The notes beneath the pieces are model-generated. The model had not been told where the DNA came from. It made no database searches and saw only the letters and a program-made list of their open reading frames with translations. A stretch of 64,000 bases of DNA from Bacteroidaceae bacterium (GTDB taxonomy: Bacteria; Bacteroidota; Bacteroidia; Bacteroidales; Barnesiellaceae_A), in NCBI GenBank assembly GCA_017481745.1, contig JAFUOV010000017.1, forward strand, positions 45,352 to 109,351. The letters are read 5' to 3'. A program made the translations under genes and the position numbers. Shown here one piece after another: positions 15,882 to 26,782 of this stretch; within the stretch, counting starts at the first letter, position 1; each line of letters begins with the position of its first letter.

Positions 15882-18443
15882 TTATTCGTTATTGGGGGTT
15901 GTGTTTTCGGCTGTTTCGGGAGTGTTATTCTCTGCCACTCCTTCGTTGGTAGGATTCTCTGCAACAGTTTCTTCTGCTACATTCTCTATTTCGTCGGTTG
16001 CCGAGAGTACTTTACATACCGAAGCAATCTCGTCGTTACGTTTCTCGAGGTTGATGATGCGTACACCTTGAGTGGCACGACCCATTACACGCACATCGGC
16101 AACTTTCATACGCAATGTGATACCCGATTTGTTGATAATTACCAAGTCGTTTTCGTCCGATACGTTCTTGATAGCTACTACCTTGCCGGTCTTCTCGGTA
16201 ATCTTCATTGTGGCTACACCCTTACCACCGCGGTTGGTGATACGATAGTCTTCGGCTATCGAGCGTTTACCAAATCCTTGCTCCGATATAACCATGACAG
16301 TATCTTCTTGGAAGTTGTTAACGACAATCATACCTATAACGGCATCTTGTCCGTCTTCGTCGAGGCGCATACCGCGTACACCGGTTGCTACACGACCCAT
16401 TTCGCGAACTGTGCTTTCGTGGAATGTGATGGCGCGACCATTGCGGTTGGCAAGGACAAGGTGGCTGTTGCCGTCGGTGAGGCGTACTTCGATGAGTTGG
16501 TCGCCTTCGACAATGTTGATAGCGTTGACACCATTCTGACGAGGACGAGAGTATGCCTCCAGCTTGGTTTTCTTGATGATACCGTTGCGTGTACAGAATA
16601 CAAGGTTGTGAGTTGTGTTGTACTCGGGGTCTTGCAGCTGTTTCACACGTATGAATGCATTTACCTTGTCGTCCGACTCGATGTTGAGCAAGTTTTGTAT
16701 AGCTCTACCCTTCGAGTTCTTGGCACCTTCGGGTATTTCATACACCTTGAGCCAGTAGCAACGTCCTTTTTGTGTGAAGAACAACATGTAGTTGTGCATC
16801 GAAGCCGGATAAATGTATTCTATAAAGTCTTCGTCGCGAGTATCGCTACCCTTGGCACCTACTCCACCACGATTTTGTGCGCGGAACTCGGTGAGAGGTG
16901 TACGCTTGATATAGCCCATGTGCGAGATTGTGATAATCATCTCGTCGTCGGCGTAGAAGTCTTCGGCATTAAACTCTTCGTTGGCATATACGATGTCGGT
17001 ACGACGCTCGTCGCCATATTTCTCTTTCACCTCGTTGAGCTCGTCTTTTATAACTTGCATACACACTTCGCGGTTTGAGAGAATCTCTTTAAATCGACGT
17101 ATTGCCTCTTCAACTTGTTGGAACTCGGCGTGGAGCTTGTCTTGTTCAAGACCTGTGAGTTGGCGCAAGCGCATCTCGACAATAGCAGCGGCTTGCTTGT
17201 CGCTCAAGGCAAAGCGTTCCATCAAACGTGTGCGAGCTTGTTCGCCGTTTTGCGATGAACGTATGATAGCGATTACTTCGTCGATGTTGTCGCTGGCGAT
17301 TATCAAACCCTCAAGGATGTGAGCACGCTCTTCGGCTTTTTCCAAGTCGTATTGAGTGCGACGTATCACAACCTCATGACGGTGGTCGATAAATGCTTGC
17401 AAGAGTTGCTTGAGGTTGAGCAGTTGCGGACGACCGTTTACAAGAGCAATGTTGTTGACACTGAACGATGATTGCAAGGCTGTCATCTTGTAGAGCTTGT
17501 TCAGCACAACACTTGCATTGGCATCGCGCTTGATGTCTATAACGATGCGCATACCGCTACGGTCGCTCTCGTCGTTGATATTTGAGATACCGTCGAGGCG
17601 TTTCTCTTCAACAAGGTCGGCAATGTTTTTGATAAGCTCGGCTTTGTTTACGCCATAAGGTATTTCGTTGATGATGATAGACTCTTTGTTGCCGTCGCTT
17701 TCAATCTCGGCTTTGGCACGTACGATGATGCGACCACGACCTGTTTCAAAAGCATCTTTCACACCGCCATATCCATAGATAGTGGCACCTGTGGGGAAGT
17801 CGGGTGCTTTTACATATTGCATCAAGTCGGCTACCTCTGCCTCGGGGTTGTCAATCAATGCGATTGAGGCATCAATACACTCCGACAAGTTGTGAGGAGG
17901 CATATTGGTTGCCATACCTACGGCAATACCCGAAGCACCGTTTACCAATAGTTGAGGTATACGTGTGGGCAATACGGTAGGCTCTTCGAGGGTGTTGTCG
18001 AAGTTGGGCGTGAAGTCGACCGTACGTTTGTTTATATCGGCAAGCATCTCTTCGGCTATGCGCGAAAGACGAGCCTCGGTGTAACGCATCGCTGCAGGTG
18101 AGTCGCCGTCGACCGAACCGAAGTTACCTTGACCATCGACCATGCAATAGCGCAACGACCAATCTTGTGCCATACGGGCAAGTGCGAAATATACCGACGA
18201 GTCGCCGTGGGGGTGATACTTACCAAGTACCTCACCGACGATACGGGCACATTTCTTGTAGGGTTGATTATGGGTGTTATTAAGACGCTCCATTCCGTAC
18301 AATATACGACGATGTACGGGTTTAAGACCATCTCTTACATCGGGCAAGGCGCGAGCTACGATTACAGACATCGAATAGTCGATGTATGACGATTGCATCA
18401 CTTGCTCGATGTTGACTCTCTGAATTTTGTCTTGGTCTAACAT
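15882..18443 (-). CDS. gyrA: DNA gyrase subunit A
   Basis: Breaks and rejoins DNA in the GyrA2B2 topoisomerase, which introduces negative supercoils. It has 853 residues. The breakage-reunion domain contains [18 protein letters not shown] (quinolone pocket) and the catalytic Tyr121 in [10 protein letters not shown]. The C-terminal pinwheel starts at ~500 ([12 protein letters not shown]), and a GyrA-box-like [10 protein letters not shown] supports gyrase rather than topoisomerase IV. The tail of ~40 residues is acidic and low-complexity. At the pocket, Ser82 is the sensitive form, while the position equal to E. coli Asp87 is Phe86. It is followed by the TPR gene. Confidence 0.96.
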   Translation of the reverse strand: MLDQDKIQRVNIEQVMQSSYIDYSMSVIVARALPDVRDGLKPVHRRILYGMERLNNTHNQPYKKCARIVGEVLGKYHPHGDSSVYFALARMAQDWSLRYCMVDGQGNFGSVDGDSPAAMRYTEARLSRIAEEMLADINKRTVDFTPNFDNTLEEPTVLPTRIPQLLVNGASGIAVGMATNMPPHNLSECIDASIALIDNPEAEVADLMQYVKAPDFPTGATIYGYGGVKDAFETGRGRIIVRAKAEIESDGNKESIIINEIPYGVNKAELIKNIADLVEEKRLDGISNINDESDRSGMRIVIDIKRDANASVVLNKLYKMTALQSSFSVNNIALVNGRPQLLNLKQLLQAFIDHRHEVVIRRTQYDLEKAEERAHILEGLIIASDNIDEVIAIIRSSQNGEQARTRLMERFALSDKQAAAIVEMRLRQLTGLEQDKLHAEFQQVEEAIRRFKEILSNREVCMQVIKDELNEVKEKYGDERRTDIVYANEEFNAEDFYADDEMIITISHMGYIKRTPLTEFRAQNRGGVGAKGSDTRDEDFIEYIYPASMHNYMLFFTQKGRCYWLKVYEIPEGAKNSKGRAIQNLLNIESDDKVNAFIRVKQLQDPEYNTTHNLVFCTRNGIIKKTKLEAYSRPRQNGVNAINIVEGDQLIEVRLTDGNSHLVLANRNGRAITFHESTVREMGRVATGVRGMRLDEDGQDAVIGMIVVNNFQEDTVMVISEQGFGKRSIAEDYRITNRGGKGVATMKITEKTGKVVAIKNVSDENDLVIINKSGITLRMKVADVRVMGRATQGVRIINLEKRNDEIASVCKVLSATDEIENVAEETVAENPTNEGVAENNTPETAENTTPNNE

Positions 18444-18538
18444 ATTTATGATTGGTTATACAATAAATTACAAATTACCACACACAACATACACCACCCT
18501 CTATCGAGGGCGTATAATAATGTGCGCATATTAGCGTA

Positions 18539-18546
18539 CAAAGATA
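18539..18546 (-). promoter_or_regulatory. Probable gyrA -7 element
   Basis: Minus-strand TATCTTTG (18546-18539), matching TAnnTTTG. It would give a ~90-nt leader, which holds a small hairpin CCCTC/GAGGG at 18497-18510. No clear -33 box at the right spacing. Confidence 0.5.
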
Positions 18547-18680
18547 ACTATTTTTTGGTCAACTTCGGTATAGATTTATCGTTTTTTATGACTATAATCA
18601 AAAAAAATTGGCATACTATTTGTTTAATATGAAAAAACGATTGATATAACTTTTTATATATTTATTCTGACAAAAACAAC

Positions 18681-18688
18681 TACCTTTG
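18681..18688 (+). promoter_or_regulatory. Probable clpC -7 element
   Basis: TACCTTTG, a perfect TAnnTTTG match, ~40 bp before the clpC start. The region upstream is AT-rich without a clear -33 TTTG. The 284-bp divergent gap between gyrA and clpC otherwise shows no further gene, and I see no CtsR- or CIRCE-like operator. Confidence 0.55.
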
Positions 18689-18727
18689 TACCTCGAAAAG
18701 ATAAAAGGTTAGGAGAAATAGATTTTT

Positions 18728-21259
18728 ATGGAAAGAAACTTTTCAAATCATGCCAAGACGGTGTTGGCGTATAGCCGAGAAGAGGCTGGTCGATTGCAGA
18801 ATACCGATATTCTGCCCGAGCACCTCTTGTTGGGTATTATTCGTGATGGAGAGGGTCGTGCCATTGATGCTATGCTGAGTTTGGGGCTCAATCCTCATAC
18901 GCTGCGTATGGCTCTCGAGCGCGAGTTGCTTGCCGATACCGACGATATGGCTCCCAATGAAATAACGATAAGTAAAAGTACCGACCGCGTGCTGAAGATG
19001 AGCATGCTCGAGTCGCGTATGCTCAAGAGCAACGAAACCGATACTGAGCATATTTTGCTGGCTATCTTGCGCGACAAAGATACTCAGGCTTCGCGTATAT
19101 TGAATATGAATAATGTTACATACGAAGAGGTATTGTCTTACTTGAAAAATGGCGATGAAGCTCTCCCTAAACGCGAAACACCTCGCATGGGTGCCGGCTT
19201 TGAGGAGGATGAAGAGGATGACGAGCCTCGTATGTCGTCGGGTGGTCGTACCAAACAAACCGGTACTTCGACTGCCGTAGGTAGCGATACACCTGTCTTG
19301 GATAACTTTGGCTCCGATATGACACGTGCTGCCGAAGAGGGTCGCCTCGATCCTGTTGTAGGTAGAGAGGTCGAAATTGAACGCTTGGCGCAAATTCTGA
19401 GCCGTCGCAAGAAGAACAATCCTGTGCTCATTGGTGAGCCGGGTGTGGGTAAATCGGCTATCGTTGAGGGGCTTGCGCTGCGCATCGTGCAACGTAAGGT
19501 GTCGCGTGTGCTTTTTGGCAAAAGACTCATTTCGCTCGATGTGGCGTCGATTGTTGCCGGAACAAAATATCGCGGACAATTTGAGGAACGTGTCAAGGCT
19601 ATACTCAACGAATTGTCGAAAAATCCCGATATTATCTTGTTTATCGACGAGATACACACTATCGTAGGTGCCGGTGGCGCTACGGGTACACTCGATGCTG
19701 CCAATATGCTCAAGCCGGCATTGGCTCGTGGCGAAATACAATGTATAGGTGCAACCACGCTCGACGAGTATCGCAAAAACATCGAGAAGGATGGCGCATT
19801 GGAACGCCGCTTTCAAAAGATTATGGTTGACCCCACTACCCCCGACGAGACGTTGCAGATACTGCGTAACATCAAAAGCCGATACGAAGATCATCATAAT
19901 GTAATATACACCGACGATGCATTGGAAGCATGTGTCAAATTGACAGGTCGTTACATCAGCGACCGCAATTTCCCCGACAAGGCTATTGATGCTCTTGACG
20001 AGGCGGGCTCGCGTGTGCATATTACAAATATTGTTGTTCCCAAAGAGATTGAAAACCTTGAGCAGGCTATCGAAGAGGCTGCCGCTGCCAAGATGCAGGC
20101 TGTGAGCGAACAGAACTATGAGTTGGCTGCCGGTTATCGCGATAAATCGAAGGAGTTGCAAGATCAGCTCGAGGTGGCTAAACGTCGCTGGGAGGCACAA
20201 GTGTCGGCGCATCGTGAGATTGTCGATGAGGAGAAGGTTGCCGAGGTGGTGGCTATGATGTCGGGTATCCCGGTACAACGTGTTGCCGAAGGCGAAACCT
20301 TGCGTTTGCTCAATATGGCAGACGACTTGAAGAGTGTGGTTATTGGTCAAGATACTGCGGTTGAGAAGATTGTCAAGGCTATTCAACGCAACCGCATCGG
20401 ACTGAAAGACCCCAACAAACCTATCGGTACGTTCATGTTCTTAGGTCCTACAGGCGTGGGTAAAACTCACCTCGCCAAGAAGCTGGCAGAGACACTTTTC
20501 GATAGCAAAGATGCTCTTATACGCATAGATATGAGCGAGTATATGGAGAAGTTTGCTGTGTCGCGATTGGTAGGTGCGCCTCCGGGATATGTGGGTTATG
20601 AGGAGGGCGGACAGCTCACCGAGCGTGTGCGACGTAAACCCTATTCGGTTGTCTTGCTCGACGAGATTGAGAAGGCTCATCCCGATACATTCAACTTGCT
20701 GTTGCAAGTGATGGACGAGGGACGATTGACCGATAGTCTGGGCCGTCAGGTCGACTTTAAGAATACCATTATCATTCTTACCTCTAATATAGGAACCCGT
20801 CAACTGAAGGATTTTGGTACGGGTGTAGGTTTTGCAACACAGACTATCGACGAAAAAGAAAACTCGCGCAATGTGATACAAAAGGCGCTCAATCGTGCTT
20901 TCTCGCCCGAGTTCCTCAATCGTGTCGATGATATTGTGATGTTCGACCAATTGGACAAAGATGCCATTTTCAAGATAATAGATATTGAATTGGCAGGTTT
21001 CTACAGCCGTATCGAGCAGTTGGGCTACAAGTTGTTGCTCACCGACGAGGCGAAGAATTTCATTGCCGAGAAGGGCTATGATGTGCAATTTGGTGCACGA
21101 CCATTGAAACGTGCCATACAGAAATACCTTGAGGACGAAATGGCAGAGATTATCATTCGTGCAGCTATACAACAAGGCAATACGATTAAGGTCGACTATG
21201 ACAGCGAGGCAGGCAAGATTATTACTTGTGTGGTCGATATGCCAGTCGATGCCGAGTAA
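18728..21259 (+). CDS. clpC: ATP-dependent Clp protease ATP-binding subunit ClpC
   Basis: AAA+ unfoldase that feeds substrates to the ClpP protease. 843 residues, in the usual order: Clp_N repeat domain (1-150, [20 protein letters not shown]), AAA1 with Walker [14 protein letters not shown] (~235) and Walker [10 protein letters not shown], a UVR-type insert near 460 ([20 protein letters not shown]) that marks ClpC rather than ClpB, and AAA2 with Walker [15 protein letters not shown] (~572), plus the C-terminal ClpB_D2-small domain. ClpP is not in the window. It ends 97 bp before htpG, with a terminator in between. Confidence 0.95.
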   Translation: MERNFSNHAKTVLAYSREEAGRLQNTDILPEHLLLGIIRDGEGRAIDAMLSLGLNPHTLRMALERELLADTDDMAPNEITISKSTDRVLKMSMLESRMLKSNETDTEHILLAILRDKDTQASRILNMNNVTYEEVLSYLKNGDEALPKRETPRMGAGFEEDEEDDEPRMSSGGRTKQTGTSTAVGSDTPVLDNFGSDMTRAAEEGRLDPVVGREVEIERLAQILSRRKKNNPVLIGEPGVGKSAIVEGLALRIVQRKVSRVLFGKRLISLDVASIVAGTKYRGQFEERVKAILNELSKNPDIILFIDEIHTIVGAGGATGTLDAANMLKPALARGEIQCIGATTLDEYRKNIEKDGALERRFQKIMVDPTTPDETLQILRNIKSRYEDHHNVIYTDDALEACVKLTGRYISDRNFPDKAIDALDEAGSRVHITNIVVPKEIENLEQAIEEAAAAKMQAVSEQNYELAAGYRDKSKELQDQLEVAKRRWEAQVSAHREIVDEEKVAEVVAMMSGIPVQRVAEGETLRLLNMADDLKSVVIGQDTAVEKIVKAIQRNRIGLKDPNKPIGTFMFLGPTGVGKTHLAKKLAETLFDSKDALIRIDMSEYMEKFAVSRLVGAPPGYVGYEEGGQLTERVRRKPYSVVLLDEIEKAHPDTFNLLLQVMDEGRLTDSLGRQVDFKNTIIILTSNIGTRQLKDFGTGVGFATQTIDEKENSRNVIQKALNRAFSPEFLNRVDDIVMFDQLDKDAIFKIIDIELAGFYSRIEQLGYKLLLTDEAKNFIAEKGYDVQFGARPLKRAIQKYLEDEMAEIIIRAAIQQGNTIKVDYDSEAGKIITCVVDMPVDAE

Positions 21260-21281
21260 TTGTGGCTCGAATATAAGTCAA

Positions 21282-21313
21282 AATGTCAGTCATTCGTGGC
21301 TGGCATTTTTTTT
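21282..21313 (+). terminator. Intrinsic terminator between clpC and htpG
   Basis: AATGTCAGTCA / TGGCTGGCATT stem (two G-T pairs) closed by a TTCG tetraloop and followed by a run of eight or more T. Confidence 0.85.
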
Positions 21314-21355
21314 GTATATGAATAGGTAGAAAATAAAAACATAAAATATACTATT

Positions 21356-23407
21356 ATGCAAAAAGGAACTATAGGGGTAACGACCGATAACATCTTCCCC
21401 GTCATTAAAAAATTCTTGTATAGCGACAACGAAATTTTCTTGCGCGAAGTTGTGTCTAACGCCGTCGATGCTACTCAAAAGCTCAAAACACTCTCGTCGG
21501 TTGGCGAGTATAAGGGCGAGTTGGGTACTATGGATGTGCGCATCGCTATTGACAAAGAGGCAGGAACACTCACTGTGAGCGATCGCGGTGTGGGTATGAC
21601 AGCCGAGGAGATAGACCGCTATATCAATCAGATAGCTTTCTCGGGTGCCGAGGAGTTTCTCGAGAAATACAAGAACGATGCCAATGCCATCATCGGACAC
21701 TTTGGTCTTGGCTTCTACTCTACTTTTATGGTGTCGAAAAAGGTGGAGATACGCACACGCTCGTACAAAGAAGGTGCACAAGCTGTGCAATGGAGCTGCG
21801 ATGGCTCGCCGGCATACGAAATGACCGAGATAGAAAAGAGTGATCGTGGTACCGATATCGTGCTCTATATCGACGACGAGAGCAAAGAGTTTCTCGAGCC
21901 CCAACGCATAGAGACTCTCTTGCGCAAGTACTGCCGTTTCTTGCCCGTTCCTGTCATCTTCGGTAAGGAACAAGAGTGGAAAGATGGCAAGTATGTCGAT
22001 ACCGATGAGGACAAAGTTATCAACGACATGACACCGTTGTGGACTCGCAAACCTACCGACCTTTCCGACGACGACTACAAGACGTTCTATCACGAAATGT
22101 ATCCCGGAGCCGACGACCCCTTGTTCTGGATTCACCTCAACGTCGACTATCCCTTCAAACTCACCGGTGCACTCTATTTTCCCAAGATTAAGAGCAATTT
22201 AGACCTCAATCGCTTCAAGATACAACTCTATTGCAATCAGGTATTTGTAACCGATTCGGTAGAGGGTATTGTGCCCGACTTCTTGATGCTGTTGCAAGGT
22301 GTAATCGACTCGCCCGACATCCCTCTCAACGTGTCGCGCTCATACTTGCAGAGCGACTCGAATGTAAAGAAAATTTCGACCTATATTACCAAGAAGGTAG
22401 CCGACCGTCTGCAAGAGATTTTCAACAACGACCGCAAGCAATTTGAAGAGAAGTGGAACGATGTGAAACTCTTTATCGAATACGGTATGTTGAGCGACGA
22501 GAAGTTCAACGAGCGCGCCATGAAGTTTGCCCTACTCCATAATACCGAAGGCAAATACTTTACCTTCGATGAGTATAAAAATATCATTGCTGCCGAACAA
22601 ACCGACAAAGATGGCAACATCATCTACCTCTATGCCACCGACAAAGTGGCACAATACAGCTACATCGAGGCTGCAACAGCTCGCGGATATGATGTGTTGT
22701 TGATGGACGGGCAACTCGATGCACCCTATATAGGTATGTTGGAGCAAAAGCTCGAAAAAAGCCGTTTTGTGCGTGTCGATAGCGATATTCTCGACAACCT
22801 CATTCGCAAGGATAATGCCAAGGTGGTAAAACTCACCGCCCAAGAGCGCGAGGCTATGACAACCGTATTCAAGTCGCAAATTCCTGCTATTGAGAAGTGC
22901 GATTTTATGATTATGTTTGAGGCAATGGGCGAGAATGCTGCACCTGTTATGATTACACAGAGCGAGTATATGCGCCGTATGAAGGATATGGCTGCCATAC
23001 AACCCGGCATGAGTTTCTATGGCGAATTGCCCGACTCGTTCAACCTCATTGTCAATACCGATCATGCTTTGAGCAAGCGCGTAATGGCTGAAGCCAATGC
23101 TGCTTGCAAAGAGCGTATTGCTCCCCTCGCCTCTCAACTCGGCGAAGTTAATGCCGAGATAGCGCGACTCAACGATGCCCGCAAAGACAAAAAAGACGAC
23201 GAAATACCCGTTGCCGACAAAGAGGCGCTACGCAATGCCGAGAATACTGCTGCCGACCTGCGCAAGCAACAAGATGCCGTTTATAGCGAGTTTGCACAAG
23301 GCAACGACCTCGTTAAGCAACTTATCGACCTCGCTTTGTTGTCTAACAATATGCTGCGAGGCGAAGAGTTGAGCAAGTTTGTAAAACGCTCATTCGGTAT
23401 GCTCTGA
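21356..23407 (+). CDS. htpG: Chaperone protein HtpG (Hsp90)
   Basis: ATP-dependent cytoplasmic chaperone of the Hsp90 family, 683 residues. The GHKL ATPase domain shows EIFLREVVSNAVDATQKL (catalytic Glu and Asn), VSDRGVGMTAEEI (ADP-binding loop) and GHFGLGFYSTFMV. The middle domain has the conserved Arg region (PDIPLNVSRSYLQ), and the C-terminal dimerisation part follows. A stretch near 600 (INAEIARLNDARKDKKDDE-like, charged) appears helical and is typical of Bacteroidota HtpG. It lies behind clpC, so two stress chaperones are adjacent but separated by a terminator. Confidence 0.95.
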   Translation: MQKGTIGVTTDNIFPVIKKFLYSDNEIFLREVVSNAVDATQKLKTLSSVGEYKGELGTMDVRIAIDKEAGTLTVSDRGVGMTAEEIDRYINQIAFSGAEEFLEKYKNDANAIIGHFGLGFYSTFMVSKKVEIRTRSYKEGAQAVQWSCDGSPAYEMTEIEKSDRGTDIVLYIDDESKEFLEPQRIETLLRKYCRFLPVPVIFGKEQEWKDGKYVDTDEDKVINDMTPLWTRKPTDLSDDDYKTFYHEMYPGADDPLFWIHLNVDYPFKLTGALYFPKIKSNLDLNRFKIQLYCNQVFVTDSVEGIVPDFLMLLQGVIDSPDIPLNVSRSYLQSDSNVKKISTYITKKVADRLQEIFNNDRKQFEEKWNDVKLFIEYGMLSDEKFNERAMKFALLHNTEGKYFTFDEYKNIIAAEQTDKDGNIIYLYATDKVAQYSYIEAATARGYDVLLMDGQLDAPYIGMLEQKLEKSRFVRVDSDILDNLIRKDNAKVVKLTAQEREAMTTVFKSQIPAIEKCDFMIMFEAMGENAAPVMITQSEYMRRMKDMAAIQPGMSFYGELPDSFNLIVNTDHALSKRVMAEANAACKERIAPLASQLGEVNAEIARLNDARKDKKDDEIPVADKEALRNAENTAADLRKQQDAVYSEFAQGNDLVKQLIDLALLSNNMLRGEELSKFVKRSFGML

Positions 23408-23442
23408 TAGATTGCCGGAAAACCTAATGTTTTATATAGATA

Positions 23443-23476
23443 CCGCCCCGGTGCTTATGCGTCGGGGCGGCTTGTT
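23443..23476 (+). terminator. Intrinsic terminator after htpG
   Basis: CCGCCCCG (23443-23450) / CGGGGCGG (23463-23470), followed by CTTGTTTTT. Confidence 0.8.
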
Positions 23477-23566
23477 TTTATGAGGATTGATATTTTTTTA
23501 CAAACATAGTCTCTTCCCACTAACCTCAAACTTTCGACACGTTAACACAACGGTCGTAAACGATAT

Positions 23567-23598
23567 CGCCCCTGTGTTCCGATTGCTACACAGGGGCG
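23567..23598 (-). terminator. Hairpin, probable terminator of the ksgA-mgtE-acyltransferase operon
   Basis: Perfect 11-bp stem CGCCCCTGTGT (23567-23577) / ACACAGGGGCG (23588-23598), 28 bp past the acyltransferase stop on the minus strand. The T tract is weak. The rest of the 218-bp gap to htpG shows nothing else. Confidence 0.6.
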
Positions 23599-23625
23599 CA
23601 TAAAATTATCATTCAACACCTACTC

Positions 23626-24438
23626 TCAACTACCTTTCAAGGCGTACGTTTTGGCTTTGAAGAATTTTGCCAATTCTTCTACGTCGTCGATGTGGGCGTA
23701 TTCTTCGGGCATAATGGTTTCGCCTATCACTACGCGCAGCGTTTTGCCTTTTTTGTTGAATACCTCGGTAGGCAGTCGCAGCGAACTGAGTATATATGTG
23801 ATGCTGCGCAAGAGGTAGAATGTAAGGCTGTTGCGACCGTAGTAATATACGGGTATAACGGGCTTCTTGAACTGCTTGACCAAACGTATAATGTTGGGTT
23901 GCCAGTCGCGGTCGCAGGTCGAGAAATCGGGCTTCAAATTTGATACAGCACCGGCAGGGAAAAATCCGATGGGATGACCGTCGCGAACGTGGCGCATGGC
24001 AGATCTGATACCGTTCATCGAGGTGGCTTTGGCTTGTTCGCTCGATGAGTGTGGCTCTACTGCTATAAAATTGTCGTTCATTGCCCCTATATAAGTAAGG
24101 ATTTTATTTACCATTACTTTAAATTCGGGTCTGTAACGAGCAAATATTGAGATGATTGATATTCCATCTATTGCACCAAATGGATGGTTTGACAATACTA
24201 CGAATGAGTCTTCTGGAAGATTTTTTAACCTATCTTCGTTAATGATTTCGAGTTTTGCACCTACTCCATCCAATATGCCGTCGGTAAAGTCGGCACCGCG
24301 CATGTGGCAGCAAGCGCCATGCAGCTCATTGCACTTGTCTACCTTGAGAAAGTGGAGAGCGGCATTTATCAATTTATCATTTTTGAGTGATGGTAACAAC
24401 TTCTTTACATCATCGGCATCAATTACGGTTTTTTTCAT
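23626..24438 (-). CDS. PlsC-like lysophospholipid acyltransferase family protein
   Basis: 270-residue membrane-associated acyltransferase. The PlsC/LPLAT motif block I is VVLSNHPFGAIDG near residue 82-94, with the catalytic His spaced as in the hemolysin/OlsA-like subgroup rather than strict HX4D; block III is IGFFPAGAVSN and block IV VIPVYYYGRNS. Members of this subgroup add a second acyl chain to ornithine/glycine lipids or to glycerophospholipids. No olsB-like partner is adjacent, so the acceptor is unknown. Last gene of the leftward operon, 15 bp after mgtE. Confidence 0.85.
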   Translation of the reverse strand: MKKTVIDADDVKKLLPSLKNDKLINAALHFLKVDKCNELHGACCHMRGADFTDGILDGVGAKLEIINEDRLKNLPEDSFVVLSNHPFGAIDGISIISIFARYRPEFKVMVNKILTYIGAMNDNFIAVEPHSSSEQAKATSMNGIRSAMRHVRDGHPIGFFPAGAVSNLKPDFSTCDRDWQPNIIRLVKQFKKPVIPVYYYGRNSLTFYLLRSITYILSSLRLPTEVFNKKGKTLRVVIGETIMPEEYAHIDDVEELAKFFKAKTYALKGS

Positions 24439-24453
24439 GTTATGGTTATTTTA

Positions 24454-25800
24454 TCAGAGCAACATTTCGCATACGCCCATATAGATGAGCACGCCTATAA
24501 TATCGCTTGTAATGGTAATAAAAGGACCGGTGGCAAGAGCCGGGTCTATCTTGAATTTTTCGAGTGTCAGCGGTACGATAGTTCCAAATATCGAGGCAAA
24601 CAATACCACAGCGAGTAGCGAAAGCGATACGGCTGCTGTGATAGCGTTGTTGTCGAGGAAGAAGAAATTGTAGAGCAGTACCAAGAGCGAAATGATGGTG
24701 GCGTTGATGGTTGCTACCCCACTCTCTTTGAGTACTTGATGCCATGCATTTTTGATGTCGAGCGTACCGTTTGCCAAGCCTTGTACGACGATAGCCGACG
24801 ATTGTATACCTACGTTGCCTCCTGTACCACCGATGAGCGGAATGAAGAGTGCCAACGCCGGATGTGCACCCAAGCTACCCTCAAAGCCACCCAATATGGT
24901 AGCACTGGCTATACCACCACCTATACCTATGAGCAACCAAGGCAGGCGGGCTTTGGTCTGGTCGAACACAGTGTCGGTCGTTTCGATGTCTTGCGAGATA
25001 CCCGAAGCCAACTGGTAGTCGCGCTCCGATTGTTCACGTACCTCGTCCATAACGTCGTCGACGGTGATGCGACCCACCAAGCGACCTATGCTATCGACAA
25101 CGGGTACTGCCACGATATCGTATTTCTCGATGATTTGAGCTACTTCCTCAATGGATGTGTCGGTCTTGACGGCAACGGGGTCTTGCTCCATTACCTGCTT
25201 TATCTTCGACACGCTGGGGTTGGTAATCATTTTCTTCAGCGGGAAGATACCTTTCAGTCGCTCGTCGTCATCTACAACATAAACATAGTATATTTCGTCC
25301 ATTGTTTCGGCTTGCAAGCGCATCTCTTTGACGCACTCTGCCATACTCCAATTTTCGTTTACTATCACCATCTCGGTACCCATGATACCACCGGCGGTGT
25401 CTTCGTCATACTTCAAGAGGTCGACAATATCACCCGCCTGCTCTACGTCGTCGATGTGCGACAAGATCTCTTCTTGCACATCTTCGTCGAGGTCGCGCAT
25501 TACATCTACGGCATCGTCGGTCTCCATGTGGTCGATGAATTGCTTGGCAATCACATCTACCGGTAGGTGCTCCAGCATTTTGCGGCGCTCGTCCTCATCG
25601 AGTTCGAGCAACACATCGGCAGCCTTGTCGGCATCCAATAGCAGATATACAAACTCTGCCTCGTCGAGGTCGAGTTCCTGATATAGTTCGGCAATATCGG
25701 CAGGGTGCAGGTCGTTGAGCAACTCGAGGGCTTTCTCTTTGTCCTTGCTGTCGATTATCGAGCGAAATTCATTGTAAAATTCTTGTGAAAATTGCTCCAT
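24454..25800 (-). CDS. mgtE: Magnesium transporter MgtE
   Basis: 448-residue Mg2+ channel of the inner membrane. The order is standard: MgtE_N superhelical domain (~30-135, ADIAELYQELDLDEAEFVYL), a CBS pair (~140-260, acting as the cytosolic Mg2+ sensor; VAVPVVDSIGRLVGRITVDD), the connecting plug helix, and five membrane helices (~290-448) with the pore motif PLIGGTGGNVGIQSSAIVV. It starts 20 bp after ksgA, so no Mg2+ riboswitch fits there; control is probably through the CBS domains. Confidence 0.95.
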   Translation of the reverse strand: MEQFSQEFYNEFRSIIDSKDKEKALELLNDLHPADIAELYQELDLDEAEFVYLLLDADKAADVLLELDEDERRKMLEHLPVDVIAKQFIDHMETDDAVDVMRDLDEDVQEEILSHIDDVEQAGDIVDLLKYDEDTAGGIMGTEMVIVNENWSMAECVKEMRLQAETMDEIYYVYVVDDDERLKGIFPLKKMITNPSVSKIKQVMEQDPVAVKTDTSIEEVAQIIEKYDIVAVPVVDSIGRLVGRITVDDVMDEVREQSERDYQLASGISQDIETTDTVFDQTKARLPWLLIGIGGGIASATILGGFEGSLGAHPALALFIPLIGGTGGNVGIQSSAIVVQGLANGTLDIKNAWHQVLKESGVATINATIISLLVLLYNFFFLDNNAITAAVSLSLLAVVLFASIFGTIVPLTLEKFKIDPALATGPFITITSDIIGVLIYMGVCEMLL

Positions 25801-25820
25801 GTTATTGCTGTTTTGTGCTC

Positions 25821-26645
25821 TTATTGAGCCGGGTTATTATTGTTGTTTTCTTGAAGTATCGCATCAATTTGTTGTGTCAGCGCTATAAACTCGGCTACCG
25901 ATAGCTGCTCGGGACGACGGTTGTATAGCTCGTCGGTCAGTTTCGATACGGCATCGCCTACTATGGGCTTGAGAGAGTTGCGCAAGGTCTTGCGACGTTG
26001 GTTGAAGGCGGTTTTTACCACACGCTTGAATAACTTCTCGTCGCATCTGAGTGATGTAACATTGTTGCGTGTCATGCGTATTACCGCCGATTTGACCTTT
26101 GGCGGTGGGTCGAAAACATGCTCCGATACGGTGAACAGATACTCTACATCGTACCATGCTTGCAGCAGTACGCTCAATATGCCGTAGGCTTTGCTGCCAG
26201 GAGGTGATGCCAATCGCTCGGCAACCTCTTTCTGTATCATACCGCTACAACAGGGTATCGAGTTTTTATAATCGAGTACGCGGAAAAATATCTGACTCGA
26301 AATGTTGTATGGATAGTTGCCTATAACACAGAATTTTCCGGGAAAGAGTTTTGATAGGTCGCACTTGAGAAAGTCTTCGCCCAAGATACGTCCTTGCAAT
26401 TCGGGGAAATGTACCGAAAGATAGGCTACCGACTCAACATCCAACTCTACAACCGTCAGGTCGTGCCCACTATCCAATAGCGGTCGTGTGAGCATACCCA
26501 TACCCGGTCCTATCTCCAGGATGGGCATCCCTTTGTAATCGTCGAGTGTGGCAGCAATGCGAAAGGCTATATCGTTGTCCTTCAGAAAATGCTGTCCGAG
26601 CGACTTCTTGGGCTTTACTTTTTGAGTTGGTTTATATGCCGACAT
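25821..26645 (-). CDS. ksgA: 16S rRNA dimethyladenosine transferase KsgA/RsmA
   Basis: Dimethylates the two adjacent adenosines in the 3' terminal hairpin of 16S rRNA during late 30S maturation, using S-adenosylmethionine. 274 residues. Visible motifs: KKSLGQHFLKDNDIAF (N-terminal), SAM loop ILEIGPGMGMLTRPL, VELDVESVAYL (acidic loop), catalytic NYPYNISSQIFFRV (N-x-P-Y type), and the C-terminal helical RNA-binding part (FNQRRKTLRNSLK). First gene of the ksgA-mgtE-acyltransferase operon. Confidence 0.96.
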   Translation of the reverse strand: MSAYKPTQKVKPKKSLGQHFLKDNDIAFRIAATLDDYKGMPILEIGPGMGMLTRPLLDSGHDLTVVELDVESVAYLSVHFPELQGRILGEDFLKCDLSKLFPGKFCVIGNYPYNISSQIFFRVLDYKNSIPCCSGMIQKEVAERLASPPGSKAYGILSVLLQAWYDVEYLFTVSEHVFDPPPKVKSAVIRMTRNNVTSLRCDEKLFKRVVKTAFNQRRKTLRNSLKPIVGDAVSKLTDELYNRRPEQLSVAEFIALTQQIDAILQENNNNNPAQ

Positions 26646-26735
26646 TGTAGTGTTATGTTTATCTTTTAGAATGTTTGTTGTGGGTATTTCTTAAAATTAT
26701 GTTCTGTAAAAACTATTTTCTTTCAAGAAAACCAT

Positions 26736-26743
26736 TATCTTTG
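26736..26743 (+). promoter_or_regulatory. -7 element upstream of the flippase-like gene
   Basis: TATCTTTG, perfect -7 match. It sets transcription start near 26750, so start codons before this point (for example 26675) cannot be used. Confidence 0.55.
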
Positions 26744-26782
26744 CGATGTGCAAATTTACAACAATATTTGGAATTTACAATT

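Noticed and set aside
15861..17078. 405-codon ORF on the plus strand
   Set aside because: Lies fully antisense to gyrA; its sequence shows the Cys/Tyr/Val-rich pattern of reverse-strand reading and has no domain.
18743..20386. 547-codon ORF on the minus strand
   Set aside because: Antisense to clpC, whose AAA+ motifs are unmistakable; no start signals or motifs in the shadow.
25801..25820. Magnesium riboswitch ahead of mgtE
   Set aside because: Only 20 bp separate ksgA and mgtE; there is no space for an M-box leader.
24454..26645. Novel stress island from ksgA-mgtE-acyltransferase
   Set aside because: All three are housekeeping families and nothing beyond simple co-transcription is seen.
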